This document shows, one piece after another, positions 45,339-57,016 of a stretch of DNA of 64,000 bases. The position numbers and the translations under genes are program-made. Numbering within the stretch: position 1 is the stretch's first letter; every line of letters begins with the position of its first letter. The notes under the pieces were generated by a model, which saw only the letters and a program-made list of their open reading frames with translations, was not told the DNA's origin and did not search any database. Source of the DNA: Cubamyces lactineus (taxonomy: Eukaryota; Basidiomycota; Agaricomycetes; Polyporales; Polyporaceae); assembly GCA_022376465.1 (NCBI GenBank), contig JACDTU010000011.1, positions 496,001-560,000 of the forward strand. Reading direction: 5' to 3'.

Positions 45339-46333
45339 TGCCGTGTATCTCAGGCTCCTGGAGCTCGGAGCGTGCGGGAGTAGGACTATTTGTACCGGCG
45401 TCTTCGGCCTTGAGTTGGTCAGGAGACGAACCCTGAGAAGCACAACCCGAGCCTGTAGAAGGTCTGTCGTGTGAAATCCAGCACAGAAGCTGGCGTCGGG
45501 AGCCTCCCCGGGCGGCGCTATGGTGGGCCACGACAGCATCACGCGTCGATTGGACAAATCATGGGAGCCTCCAGGGCTGACGGGTGTGGAACAAAAACTC
45601 CCGATTGGGGTGATTTCCGCGAAATGGCTGCTGCAAGGGAGGGTAGGGGGCGATAGTGTTGTCTGCAATGCCCCATCTTGGAAAGCCGTTAAGAGGAACT
45701 TCCGCTGACGTCGAAGCTGGCGTGTGCAGTAAGCGTGCTGCGATCCAATTTAGGTGTACACTGCGGTAGTCTGCCTGTATTCAACAGCAATCAGCCTTTG
45801 TCGAACACGCGAGAGACAGGAATAGACTACTTGCTACTTCGTATACGGCCGCTGACGTCCACCAGGATAATCCCTTAGGCCTAGGGCTGCGAGCTCCGGG
45901 GTCTGGTCGCGCTATGGTCGTAGTATGTATCTCCATGCATTGCATGGCTGTATCGCAGCGCGCACGACGCTGCGGACGCCGGACGGCGTCACTCTGGTTC
46001 TGACAAGTCAATTGGTTGTTACAGAGATGTCCTATGACTTGGACGCACTGCTCATTTTCCCATTGGCAAAAGTATTTAGCAGCTTCGCATCAAGGCTGCG
46101 TGGCTGTTCTTGAGGGTTTCGCATCAGATGAGAGCGGTCAGATGCTTACTGCAGGCTCAGAATTGCTTCGTAGATGAGGAATCTCGAAGGATGTACATCC
46201 GACAGCGAGACTAGGACGCGCTGAGGGCTCAAAGGAGTCTGGTCGAGAGATGAACGGCCCTTGAGCGCTGAGCCTCGATGAATGGGGCAGAGTTTGTCTA
46301 TGTTGAGTATTTGCTTAGCACTGCCTGGGGCAT
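45339..46333. other. Intergenic region between P450 copy B and tRNA-Leu
   Basis: About 1 kb containing the P450 promoter to the left. Open frames at 45471-45708 are antisense to, or in, the leader. No further gene is supported. Confidence 0.4.
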
Positions 46334-46424
46334 GGCGATATGGCCGAGCGGTCTAAGGCGCCAGAATCAGGATAATTGTCCTATCTGGTCCTCACGGGCG
46401 TGGGTTCGAATCCCACTGTCGTCA
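46334..46424 (+). tRNA. tRNA-Leu (anticodon CAG), with a short intron
   Basis: The acceptor stem GGCGATA pairs with TGTCGTC (one G-T at position 2 and one at 6), with A as discriminator. The D arm contains the A box TGGCCGAGCGG, and the T arm is GTGGG-TTCGAAT-CCCAC. The anticodon stem CCAGA/TCTGG holds loop AT-CAG-G followed by an 11-nt intron (ATAATTGTCCT) at the standard place after position 37. The long variable arm is typical of leucine tRNA. A T run at 46429-46433 just downstream serves as the Pol III terminator. The mature sequence is identical to the copy at 56116-56205. Confidence 0.93.
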
Positions 46425-46571
46425 TACCTTTTTATTCCATTCACAAAAGGATGATCATATCTAAGGACTAACATAGGTTGAACGTTCGCTATTGTAGTGC
46501 AGCACTTCTGGCTCGAGGGCCCGAGGGTAACGTATTGGGTACAAATGATGCTACTGCCAAGTCTCCGATTG

Positions 46572-48292
46572 TCATTGAGTGCGCCTGGGAGCAAAATGGG
46601 TATCGACTGCTTGCCAGACGCTGTACGTGGGCTCCTTCCAAGGACTACAGTAGGCATTTACCCTGACCAGCTTCGGAAATATGTATGAAAGGAACGTTGC
46701 TACAGATTCAGGGGAGTTTATAGGGGAGTAGTTAGCACAGAATGTAGTTAACGGACACTGACTGGGTCTGCCCTGCAACTCGCCGTAGGCTCCGCCTTGC
46801 TCAACATCCCGTAAAAAGTCCTCGTGTGAGCTCCAGCAGCTCGCGTTGAGACACAGGGAGAGCTTCTGCAAGTTGGCGCACCGGGAGGCAAATGAAGTCA
46901 AGATGCGGAGACTGGGAAGAGTCATGCCTCGCCAGATAATGTGTGTGAATGACCTGCAATTGAAGCAGTTCAGGGTAAGCGTCCGTAGCGCAGGCCATGC
47001 CGCCACCATCTCAAGGATGAATGCATCGTCCAGGGAGAGCGTGCCAAGAGAGATGAGGGTAAAGCTCTCCAGACATGTAAATTCCAGGAGAGGCCTGAGA
47101 TCATCGGACCTCAAGATCGTAGCCTCGACTTCCTGGTCCGAGGTGGCGTGGGGCGGGGTGCCGTAGTCGATCTTTAATACCGTCAATGTACGAGGGCAGA
47201 ATTGCTGCCGGAGCGACGCTGAGAACACCATGAAGGACATCGTAAGAGGTAAGAAGTTCTCGGAAAGTTGCACGTAGGCCTTGTGAACGGTGGGAAGATG
47301 GACGGTGTTACTGAATACATAGTGCGCTTGCATTGTACCACATGAGTTGAGGTGCCGCAGGTATTGGAATGGCTGTTTGACAGTAGATAGGGTCGTGTCA
47401 TGAGGCTGCTCATGATCATCTGGTAGGCGGAGAGTGAGGCTGGATAATGTCTCGGACCGAGCAAGGACGACAAGCACGGATTCCGACAAGGGCGTTCCCG
47501 ACCAAGTGAATGATACAAGCGAGGTCAAAGAACGCACAAGATCGGCTATTGATTCCTGAATGGAGAGCCAGACTTGGGGTTCAGGTGATGATAGTTGACG
47601 GAAACTGAAGCGACGTAGATGGGGGAAGCGATCGATGATGGTATGGTGAACAGCCACATGAGTATCCGCGGTGTCCTCAAAACGCGCATAATCGTCTTGA
47701 GCGTCTATTTCTTGCAAGTAGTGACCGACAGAAATGAGGAAAGGGGCGAGGCGGATATAAGGCAGGCCCAATGGCTTCCAGCGTAGAGCACGAAGATTAG
47801 GGAATATGAGTGGTGTCGGGCAACAGGCGCACAGCTTGTCCCACAAGTCTTTGGATGGGGAAATGAGTCCGTAGCGGGACACAAACGAACGGTACCAGCG
47901 AGGGGATCCTATGGGCCCGTACCCGAGCACGCGGACGAGGGCTGAGTGCTTCAGAAATGACGTCCACTCCCTTGGCACTAATGGGCGTTCGATGTGCTAT
48001 AAGCAGAGAACACATGAGATTTGACGGAGATGAACACAGAAAGACAAGCTGCTAGGGGTGGACGACTTACGAGTATGCGCTCAAGAAAGTCTTCTATCAG
48101 TGTCCATGCGTCGTCAGGAAAACACCTGATCAAAGGAAATAGGTCCGGCAGATTCCTCCAGAGAACCTGTACGGCAGCCTCGTGCACTATTCGAGAGGAT
48201 CGGGCCATGGAAGCGAGCGTCGGGGGATCGGCACATTCGCAGACAAGGCGGAGGATCTCCGAGATGCACACAATAGAGGATGTGTTGGGCAT
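46572..48292 (-). CDS. F-box/LRR-like protein 4
   Basis: Two exons (48292-48071, 47996-46572) give 548 aa. The F-box is CISEILRLVCECADPPTLAS followed by MARSSRIVHEAAVQVLWRNLP. The single intron falls after the F-box (ERIL|HIERP), as in F-box protein 1 at 26016-27690. The rest matches that gene along its whole length: WTSFLKHSALVRVLG, YLQEIDA, LVSFTWSGTPLSES, ELRPLLEF-like and YIFPKLVRVNAY. Roughly a third of residues agree by eye. It stands upstream of P450 copy B and is transcribed towards it, with a tRNA gene between. Product inferred: substrate adaptor of an SCF ubiquitin ligase. Confidence 0.85.
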
Positions 48293-49024
48293 GTGGAATC
48301 CTACGCACCAACGATCAGCTACATAGTTGTTGGAACATCTCGAGATGTGCAGAACAAGCCAAGACTTGACTTACAGTACCTCAGAAATACGGCGATGTCG
48401 CCACTAACGATGCGAAGCCAATTCTCAAGTGGGGTGGTGACGTGTCCAAGGGCCTACACGGCAATTGCGCCTCGAGCTCTCAGCACTCCAAGGGAGACAG
48501 GAGAGGGGGGAAGGTTGCAAGTTACACCGACGTTTTAAGTCCGAAATGTAACTGATTGCGTGTTGATCGAAGGGATCGTTACTGGCGAAGAGGCAACTGC
48601 CAACTTGACGCTCATTGAGGCGTGCTTCCATCGACGAATTTGGCGCTGCTAGCCGAAGTCCCTTGACCACGGTGTTCACATTGGCATTTGCTTGCGGGCA
48701 CGTACCCGTGCATTTCTACCCAGTGGTATATGTCAAAGTCGTATGAGCGAATTAGGACTGAACCAAAACGAGTCCAGTGTACTGTAACTGTGGGTGTTAA
48801 GACACGCCGAGACGCGACCCACGTGACTGACGCGTCAACAAAAACGCGTCAACAAGACCAAGCAACTCATTAGGCGCGAGCGCCTGTTTGTGCTGTACGT
48901 CAAGGCACGGTAGTGGTCGTCTCACCCCTTCCCCATCTCTCCTCATCATCGCCGGCACTCTGCCTGGCCCTCCACTTGACATCCCTACGCGCCTCTGGCT
49001 TGGAACCGTGCGGTAGGGTCTACA
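48293..49024. promoter_or_regulatory. Divergent upstream region of F-box protein 4 and RIF1
   Basis: This 730-bp gap lies between outward-facing start codons. GACTGACGCGTCAACA at 48827-48842 contains the MluI cell-cycle box ACGCGT, and a second ACGCGT lies in AAAAACGCGTCAACAAG at 48841-48857, about 175-190 bp before the RIF1 start. Paired ACGCGT sites fit G1/S control of a replication gene. Confidence 0.5.
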
Positions 49025-52000
49025 ATGAGTCTCCCTACACCTCCGGGCACGTCTCATAGAGACGAGAAGGACAACCGTGCTCCCCGTTATTCACGCGTCT
49101 CGTGGTCCGAAACTGCCCAGTACCATGCCATCACTTCCAGTCCTCCTCGCACACAAGCAGCTCAAGCCAGAGCTTTAAGAGCTGGACCCTCCAGATCAAT
49201 CCTAAAGAAGCCAGCCCATCCCATCCCCTCCCTTGTTGACGCGAACGCGAAGGAAGGCACCCCAGAACCGTCCGATCCTCTTGCAGACCTACACTACCTG
49301 GAAAGCCCTGTTGCCCGCATTCTCGCCCCAAATGCATCATTACGCGACCTCATCGAAGGATACTCTGTGTTAGCTACGCGTCTCAGGGCCAGCGTCAACG
49401 ATGATACAGACGCGGATGCTTCGTGGCCACTGTTCCAGCCGCTTAGAAAACAACGCGATCTTCTCGTAGAGGCCATAGTTCGCGACCTTCGTCAGGTCTT
49501 CACCGATCCCTTAGACGATGATTCGCTTTCAGCGGACGGCATGGACTCGCCACGGGGCGAGCCTAGTTCCCTCCCTTCCCCTCGTGACAGTCCGAAGAAA
49601 AAGCGGGGTATGACAGCGGAACAAGTCAAACGTGCTCGGGATCTTTGTGGAGTATGCCATGCAGTACTCAGGCTCTTGGGTCTTGTGTTCGTGGTACCAG
49701 CGATTTATCAGCTCTTTACCGGTAAGCACCCACTGTTTCAATATGATTGCTCCGCTGACCAAGTCCCCTACGTTGTATGTGCCCTTGCCGGGTTGCCCAT
49801 GCAGAGGATGAGCTAGGATATATCCTGACCCATGTTCTTGCCATCCCTCTTGCCAACGAACTGCCCACACCCAATTCGCGCAAGACCTGTGCTCTCGCAA
49901 TATGGCTCATCCAGACACAGCGACTACCCGCAGAAGTTCTTGAGCCCGCTAAGGACCGCATTGCTTATGCACTGCGCCGGGGCATTGAAGGTGAACTTGG
50001 CAAAGAGGGCAAGAAGGGCTCGACCAGTGATGGCCTCAAGGTGCGCAATTCTCGTCTTCCTGTCAAGTGTATGCGTTGATATCGGGTCCTTGGTAGGCGG
50101 TCCATGACTTGTCGCTGTATCTGCCGTCAATCTTTGTCCCGGCTTTCGCGCCCTTGGTACCTGCCATCCTGACCAATCTGTTGGCGCCTACGCTGGTCCT
50201 TCGCAACCAGGCCTGTCATGCACTGGGTGGTTTTGCGCTTGCCGTCGCCTCGCTTCCTCCCAGTGAGGTACACACCCGTATCTCGACAGCAGTTGCCACG
50301 CGGCTTGTGAAACAGGTAGACACGAGCGGTCCTCTTTCGCCAGCTAAGAAGGCTGTCCTCGCCAGCCCTTCCAAGGACTCTGCACTTGTGCGCACTCTCC
50401 GCACAACCTTGCAGACGGTGGATCCAAAACACGCAGCGCAGGGCCCTGTTTGGGCCTTCAGCGTGATCGCTCACCTGGTCGTCTTGCTCGGACCAACCGT
50501 CTTCCTGCACAACGAGTTGACGCGGGTGATTACGGCCCTCTTCTCGCTCGGCTTGCGTCATCAAAGGAGCTCTGTTCGAGGACTGGGATGCCTTGCATGG
50601 CGCGCGATGACCTGGGCATACTTCCGGCCTCCGCACGTGAAGCTCACCATCGCTACGGATACGGACGATGAAGAAGAGGAGTCCGCTACGGAAGATGATC
50701 TGATGGAGGAGAGAAGCAAGCACGAAGAGGCCCTGCGTGCGTGTTTCAAGTACCTCCCCGGCGTCGTGGAAATGGGTGCGGGAGTGGGTACGGTGGGCGC
50801 TTTGCTTGGGCATGAGCCTTGCGAGGAACTCCATGTACGGGGTGCGCTGCGCATTCTACGCGTCATGAGCAAGAAGGGCGGCCAGACGTGCAAGGTTGCT
50901 TTGGATGTTACCCGGCATATCATTGGCTTCGCGACGTCTCCCCACCAGCCTAGCGTTCCAGAATGGGAGCCCCGAAAGCTTCTCGCCCCTGGATTGTTCT
51001 CTTCGATTCCTGGTCTGTTGACAGCGGACTGGAAGACCCTGAGCACAACCGTTAAGGGCGTCTTGGAACAATGTCCACAGCTCAACGATGTGAGACCGCT
51101 CACCCTGGAAGAGATCGCTGCAGATGGAATCTGGGATGACCTCCTGGCAATCTGGAAGCACGGTTTATCCGTGTTGAGGCTGCAGTGGGGCAGTGAAGAG
51201 GTTCCGGTGAGTACAGCGATGCTTCACCGTGTTCGTATACTGATGAGACCATTGAAGAGTGAAATTCGGGAGATTTGGTTCAACCTGCTGAAGAGCCACG
51301 CGGCGCCCCTCCTTGGTATGAGCTCCCTCCTCCGTGAACCGTTCCAGACCCTCATCAGATTCGCCACAGACGCTGGAGACCATGACGGTCTGGCGGAGCT
51401 CGCCATTCGAGCGCGAGATGTCTTGATTGACATCCTCGACCACGACGAGTTTGACTTCACATTGCGGAAGGAAGAGCTCGGTGATGAAATTCCTACCTCG
51501 CCGGTGAAGCTAACGAATTCCCACGTACGGAGCAAGACCAAGGAGCCGCTTCCCGAATATCGATGGAACTTCGCTCTGAAACTCTTCCTCGTTCGCGACT
51601 TGCTCACCATCACTCGAGCCGTATTCCCCGAAGATCTCTTTGCCGGCCTCGCTGAGTCGGTGCTGAAGTACCTGAACACCCACGAAGAGGAGCTTGTCGG
51701 TGAGCTTCAGAGCGCCGATGAAGTACGAGACCAGTGGGCATCTTTGTGCGCGGAGGCTGCCTTCGCATGCGACATCAGCGTTCTCCAAGCTTTCTGGACG
51801 AACACGCTCGGGAAGGGCTGCTCGGCGCGGCGGAACTCAGAATGGGACGCCGACGTTCGCGCAGCAGTCTGGGAGACGTTCCTTGATCGGTGGAGTGACG
51901 TCAAGAAGAGCTGGGAGACAGCGATTGTACTGCTCAGCGTGCCGTTCGTCGAAACGAGCGGATGGGAGCTAGCCAGTGAAGACCTCAGCGCGTGGGACGA

Positions 52001-54181
52001 ATTCCTCAAGCGCTCGATTGACGCAGCTCTCGACTGCGGGGTCGACGCGCCCGCCCTCATTGACCACATCGCGGGCGCTGTCGCTTCGGGCCGGTGTTCC
52101 AACCCGACTTCGTCTGTACGCGTTGCGGACCTACTACTGTCGAACCTGGAGATATCGGATGCGCGTGAAGTACCATGCGAGTTGTTCCAATTCGCGAGCG
52201 ACACGCTCAACTCAGTCTATCCGCCTCTGCCTCGGCACAAGGTCATGTGCATGTGGCTCATTCGCTCGCTCACTCGAGTAATCGATGCCTGTCCCACCGA
52301 GTTATGCTTCTCTGGCCTGCTCTACCTCTCGGACGGTCTGTGCACCTGGCTGGCCGACGAGTACGATATCTGCACGGTGGACGAGTACTCTTCAGACGTG
52401 AGTACAACTCAATGATAGCAATCTTGGCATATTGCTAACTTTGGCGCCATAGATCCTTCCGTTGTACCAGACGATTCTCGTGAGCATCCAAGCCCTTGAG
52501 AAAAACGTGTACTATCTAGAGGGCCTTGCGCCGCTCCTGGAGGCACCATTCCGTGGACGCCAAGACAAGCACGTCGGTGTCGTCGAGGCCTTTGCGGACT
52601 TTTGGCAGGAGACCTACGCGCAGCTTCCTCAACCCTCATCCGGCTGGGGCGAGCAAATCGCCCGATGCCTGGAGGCTGTTGCCCGAGAGCGGGAAGATGA
52701 AGCAAGCGTTGAGAATCTCACCGCTATCCATGACGATCCACTCGGCCCTTGTGACGACTTGGCGGCCGACAAGGAGGTGCAACGGAAGATTGACAGTGAC
52801 GGCGAAGAGGCCTACGAGAGCGAGGAAGAAGGCTCAGTGGCACTGCCCTCGCCTTGCACCCTCTCCCGGCTTCCCGGCCCACTGCTCAGACCCGCTGTAT
52901 TCGCCGCCAGAGAGACCTCCCCAGAGCCTTCTCTCCCGCCTGTTCCATCAACCCCCAAATCGATCCCTCGCGTACATCTATTGGACTCTCCGTCTCTCTC
53001 TGCTGCTACGGGGAATGGCGATTTATCTTCTGCCTCGTCAACATTGGACTCCTCTCCTACCCGTGCCCCCACCACACCTAAACGCTCTCCCGCGAAGGGC
53101 CCGCGCTCCCAAGCCGACAACAAAGAGAACAGGTCTCCCGATGTGCCACTTGCCACTGTCACGGAAAGCTTCGCGATGCGATCCCCCCTCTTGCTGGAGT
53201 CCATACTTGGCAAGCGGTCGCGTGCGGATGATAGCGAGGAGTCCGACATGACAGAGAAAGCCTTCAAGAGAGGCAGGCTTGAGGCGTCGCCCTTGGCACC
53301 TTCGGTCGCTTTCTCCAACGCCGTGCAAGTGCATATGGTCACTCATGAGGTTCATGCGGAGTCTTCGGAGGCTATCTTCGCGGCCTCGTTGTCTAAGGTG
53401 ACCAAGGCTACTGAAGGCGACACGACTTCGAACTCGACCATCGGATCTGAGTCCTCTTCCCCGGTGCAGTCGACGTCTTCGGCGTCGCGCAAGCGGAAAG
53501 GCACCTTCCTCGACGCGGTTGTGGTCCCTTCTGTGGCCGAAGTCATCAAGGAGAAGCGTCGCTTTAGCGCTCAATTCGGCGGCTCGTCCGTGTCACTCGA
53601 TAGTGGCACTACTCCCCAGCGGGAAGTCCCTGTGCTGAGACGCACGCGCTCAGCTACGAGGGTGTTGGGCAAGGAGGCCGAGTTCCAAAGCCTGGAGAAC
53701 ACTCCGAAGAGGCGTCGGATGAGCCGTGCTCATCAGTTGCGCTCGGAGGCAGCATCGGAACGGCCGTCCTCTCCCTCTGGCGCTCTTCGTGACGCCCAAC
53801 TCTTTGGCAGCGGTAGGTCAATATACGGCTCGATCATCTGCTAAGATGCTGATCTTGATCTGTCCAACAGACGATTCCATCATGCTTGCGTCTCCGAGCA
53901 AGGTGGCTGACCTGCCGCCGTCTGATGACGAACCTCCCATGGGCCAAGTGACACCTCACCGCCTTGTTTCTCCCGCATTGCGTCGCGTCCAACACGTCGA
54001 CTTCAGCTCGGACCCCCCGAGCGACGATTCCAACATGTCCAACAGCCCTTCGAGCCAGCGTGTCGTTCGCAAGATGGCGCGATTGGGCAACGAGCGGTTC
54101 ATGCGGCCAACGCCGCTGAACATCCGCCCGCGCTCCATGACCGATTTCTCTTCTTTCTCTGACCTTGGGAGCGATCTATGA
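49025..54181 (+). CDS. RIF1: Rif1, replication-timing and telomere factor
   Basis: Five exons (introns 49722-49804, 50041-50096, 52398-52452, 53813-53870) give 1,634 aa. From residue ~85 to ~1,130 the protein is an all-helical repeat domain of the Rif1 N-terminal (HEAT-like) family, with DLSLYLPSIFVPAFAPLVPA, then NQACHALGGFALAVASLPPS and further paired helices. Two protein phosphatase 1 docking motifs lie near the start: RVSW (24-27) and SILK (58-61). The C-terminal ~450 residues are disordered, rich in Ser, Pro, Glu and Lys, with several S/TP sites (for example TPKRSPAKGP). Rif1 recruits PP1 to oppose DDK at origins and acts at telomeres and in double-strand break repair. The length fits the family. 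Confidence 0.88.
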
Positions 54182-55148
54182 TGCTCCACACGCGCAGCGG
54201 CATCCCAAATTCTACGAAATAATGTCCGTGCCCCGTTTCTTGAGCTGCTATGTTTGTCCTCGGTAATCTTTGTTCTGCATTGGCTGTAATTGTAAGATCA
54301 CCTACACTCGCACTGTATGAACTTACCCATGTCCTCCATATCATCGCCATTTATTCATAGTTCCATGTGCAGTCTCAGTCGATCCCCCATCACCCTTCCT
54401 TGTAGATTAGACGTAGGTTTTTACACACTCGATATGCTCGGTATGCACTGTCATGATCAATACATAACCCATTTTACATACCAGTCTTCGGAATTCTGTC
54501 GCTCATCCACGCGAATGATGTCAACGACGACGGACGCCGCGAGGACTTGACTTCTATAAGCCTCACGCTCGCGTTTCAAGAATATTGTTCGTCGCGACGG
54601 AGGGGAGTCGCGGACATGGTCTCATCCGCTTGTAGTTTCATTCTGACACCGCCACCTACTACCCGATGTAGTATCCGAGATTCAGATCGCTGCGCATTGC
54701 TGCATCTGTACCTCCTCCCACATACACAGCAGTGCCCTCAAATCATACAATCTACTGGAAGACCCATATGCGTTCCAGTTATTCAATACAGAAAGATAAC
54801 TCAATCCTACATAGGCGCGCTCCCCAAAAGAGGGTGCCTACGCCAGAGATTGAAGATGCTTGAGCCCTTCGGTCAGTGACCAATGTGCTTCCGGCAATCG
54901 GCCCAGTGGTAAACATTCAGGACGCGCGTATGGCGCAGATTTGTCCACTCGGGTGACCTGACGAACAACGCTAGAAGATCTTACCATGCGTAGCCGAGGA
55001 AGGTATATGAACCCCCCTCTGCGCTCGAACGCCGCCCCATCGCACCCCGTTGCTCTCTGTCCTCTTCGGCCCCGTTCACGTCCTCCCCCTTCGTCTCCCC
55101 AGTCGCTCATTTCCCCCCGTCGTACGCTAACGATACCCATTTGTCGCC
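54182..55148. other. Intergenic region between RIF1 and the second Kre9/KNH-like gene
   Basis: This contains the RIF1 3' flank (T-rich, no further gene) and the promoter of the Kre9/KNH-like gene: a CCAAT at about 54888 and a weak TATA-like TATATGA at 55004-55010, 140 bp before the ATG. Confidence 0.4.
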
Positions 55149-55866
55149 ATGCTCGCCTCTAAGCTCGCCGCTGCCTTTGCCGTCGTCGCTGCCGCCGTCA
55201 GCGCGGTCTCTGCTGCTCCCGCCGTGTTCAGCGACCCCAAGACCGAGATTGTGTTCCGCCCTCACATCACTTCGCCCCAGGCTGGTGCCATTTGGCCTGC
55301 TGGGTCGACCCAGACAGTGACCTGGGACACCTCGGACATCCCTGAGGACTACAAGAACCAGACCGGTCTCATCCTCCTCGGCTACATCCAGGGCCAGGAC
55401 ACCGATGAGCACCTCGACGTCGGTGAGTACACCATGATTGTTTAGCATGAATTTTCTTCTGACCGAATACTCGATACCCAGCTCACCCCCTCGCTGTCAA
55501 CTTCCCCATTTCTGCGGGCTCTACCCAGGTGAACGTTCCCGACGTTGAGACCCGCCACGACTACGTCGTTGTCCGTAAGTGACCGTCTTGCCGAGTTGCT
55601 TCCGTTGAACGTGTCGCTGACTCGGTGGTTGCTCAGTGTTCGGCGACTCCGGCAACACCTCCCCCAAGTTCACCATTACGAACTCGGCCGTGAGCTCACT
55701 CCCGAGCCTCCCCTCTGGCCTTCCGTCCTTCTCTCCCCTTCCCTCCGGCTCCTCCCCGATCTCGACGGTTTCGATCACCTCTGTGTCGTCTGCGACCCAG
55801 ATTGTCTCGTCCGTCTCGCCCTCCGTCTCGCCCGCTGCGACTGTGGCTGCCGCCGCCTCTGCTTGA
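55149..55866 (+). CDS. Kre9/KNH-like secreted protein with Ser-rich tail
   Basis: Three exons (55149-55422, 55482-55574, 55637-55866) give 198 aa. A signal peptide (MLASKLAAAFAVVAAAVSA, then VSA) is followed by the Kre9/KNH domain: HITSPQAGAIWPAGSTQTVT, then W, GLILLGYIQG, VNVPDVETRHDYVVVLFGDS. The last ~65 residues are rich in Ser and Pro (for example LPSLPSGLPSFSPLPSGSSP) and end in ATVAAAASA, a weak hydrophobic tail that may be a GPI signal. The Ser-rich part is likely to be O-mannosylated. The gene is a paralogue of the short form at 1741-2296; both have an intron at the LFGDSGN junction. Cell-wall location is inferred from the family. Confidence 0.85.
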
Positions 55867-56115
55867 GGAAAGGAATGATCACCGGTGATGCTTTAGCGTT
55901 ACGACGATACCGATGCCGTTTGGACAGTTTGCATGGACTTTCGGATCCGCTACTACCTACCGGACAGAATACACTCATTTGTTGTGAAGTCTTCTATGTG
56001 GCACTCCACGTTGCCAATGACCCTGTGTGATCCGACCATGACACTCTGAGCGACGCGCAAAGTGTTGAAAACGCGTTCTGACCGTTGACACAGGTGACCG
56101 ATGGATAAAAAGGTT

Positions 56116-56205
56116 TGACGACAGTGGGATTCGAACCCACGCCCGTGAGGACCAGATAGGACAAGATCCTGATTCTGGCGCCTTAGACCGCTCGGCCATA
56201 TCGCC
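56116..56205 (-). tRNA. tRNA-Leu (anticodon CAG), second copy, with a short intron
   Basis: The mature sequence is the same as the tRNA at 46334-46424, here on the minus strand. The intron after position 37 is 10 nt (ATCTTGTCCT) instead of 11 nt. The 3' flank reads ACCTTTTTAT, giving a Pol III terminator, and is almost the same as in the other copy, as are the bases just before the 5' end (CAT). Confidence 0.93.
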
Positions 56206-56359
56206 ATGTCTGAGGGGTGGATGGCATGTACCTGGCCAGGCGCACGGCGATAGGGCATCTATTAATAGGACTGCGCCTATGACCTCACGCGTCGAAGTGA
56301 TAGAGCGCCCCCGGATCGCTGGCCTTGCCCGGCGCAGACGATGCCCCTCCCAGTCTCAA

Positions 56360-56367
56360 TATAAATA
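56360..56367 (+). promoter_or_regulatory. TATA box of the CYSTM-like gene
   Basis: TATAAATA lies about 100 bp upstream of the ATG at 56463, followed by a pyrimidine-rich leader (CCCCTTTCTCCC), as in highly expressed basidiomycete genes. Confidence 0.6.
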
Positions 56368-56462
56368 CTGCCACTCACCGCCCCCATGCCCCTCCCATCT
56401 CTTCCCCCTTTCTCCCATCCTACCAATCTCTACTCGTACCTCCGCCCACCAAATCACACGCA

Positions 56463-57016
56463 ATGGACGCCCCCAAGCCCGCCATGACCACTTCGGCCCA
56501 GCCCCAGGCTGTTCAGATGAGTGAGTAAAGTGCGCACTAGTCAAAGTATCTGTCTGTTGAATGGCCTCTCGTGTAGACGTTATGAACCCTCCCGCGCGCC
56601 AGAGCACGCAGCAGACTGAGGAGTGCCAGCACAAGCGCGGCCTTGCTGCTCGTCTCCGCGGTGGAGGTGCCGCGAAGGTGAGCATCGCAGCATTCTCGTT
56701 GCCATTCTACGCGCCTGCTGACACGGATGTCGCTAGGACTGCTTCTTGGGCGCCCTTGAATGTTTCCTGTGCTTCGGTATGTCCGTTCGCTTGCCTCGGC
56801 CTTGCGCAGCTCGGCTAACGTTCTCGTGCCTGCAGAGTGCTGCAAAGTGAGTTTGGTCAAGGCGTGTGTGCTGCGCACCACTCTAATGCCGTTCCCTAGG
56901 ACTGCTGCGAGTGCATTGCGGACATCGTTTGTACGTATCCGGTCATTTTCATCCTATGATTTGCGAACGCTCATGATCATCGTTTTCCAGGCTGCCCGTG
57001 CGAGATGTGCTGTTAA
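56463..57016 (+). CDS. CYSTM-like small cysteine-rich protein
   Basis: Six exons (56463-56520, 56577-56677, 56737-56776, 56836-56846, 56900-56930, 56991-57016) give 88 aa; the lengths sum to exactly 89 codons. The N-terminal half is polar and Gln/Pro/Arg-rich. The C-terminal 35 residues carry twelve cysteines: KDCFLGALECFLCFECCKD, then CCECIADIVCCPCEMCC. This is the arrangement of CYSTM-type and related cysteine-rich C-terminal modules, which insert in membranes and are often linked to stress tolerance or metal binding. Exon 4 is only 11 nt. A TATA box at 56360 suggests regulated or strong expression. The function is inferred from the family only. Confidence 0.8.
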
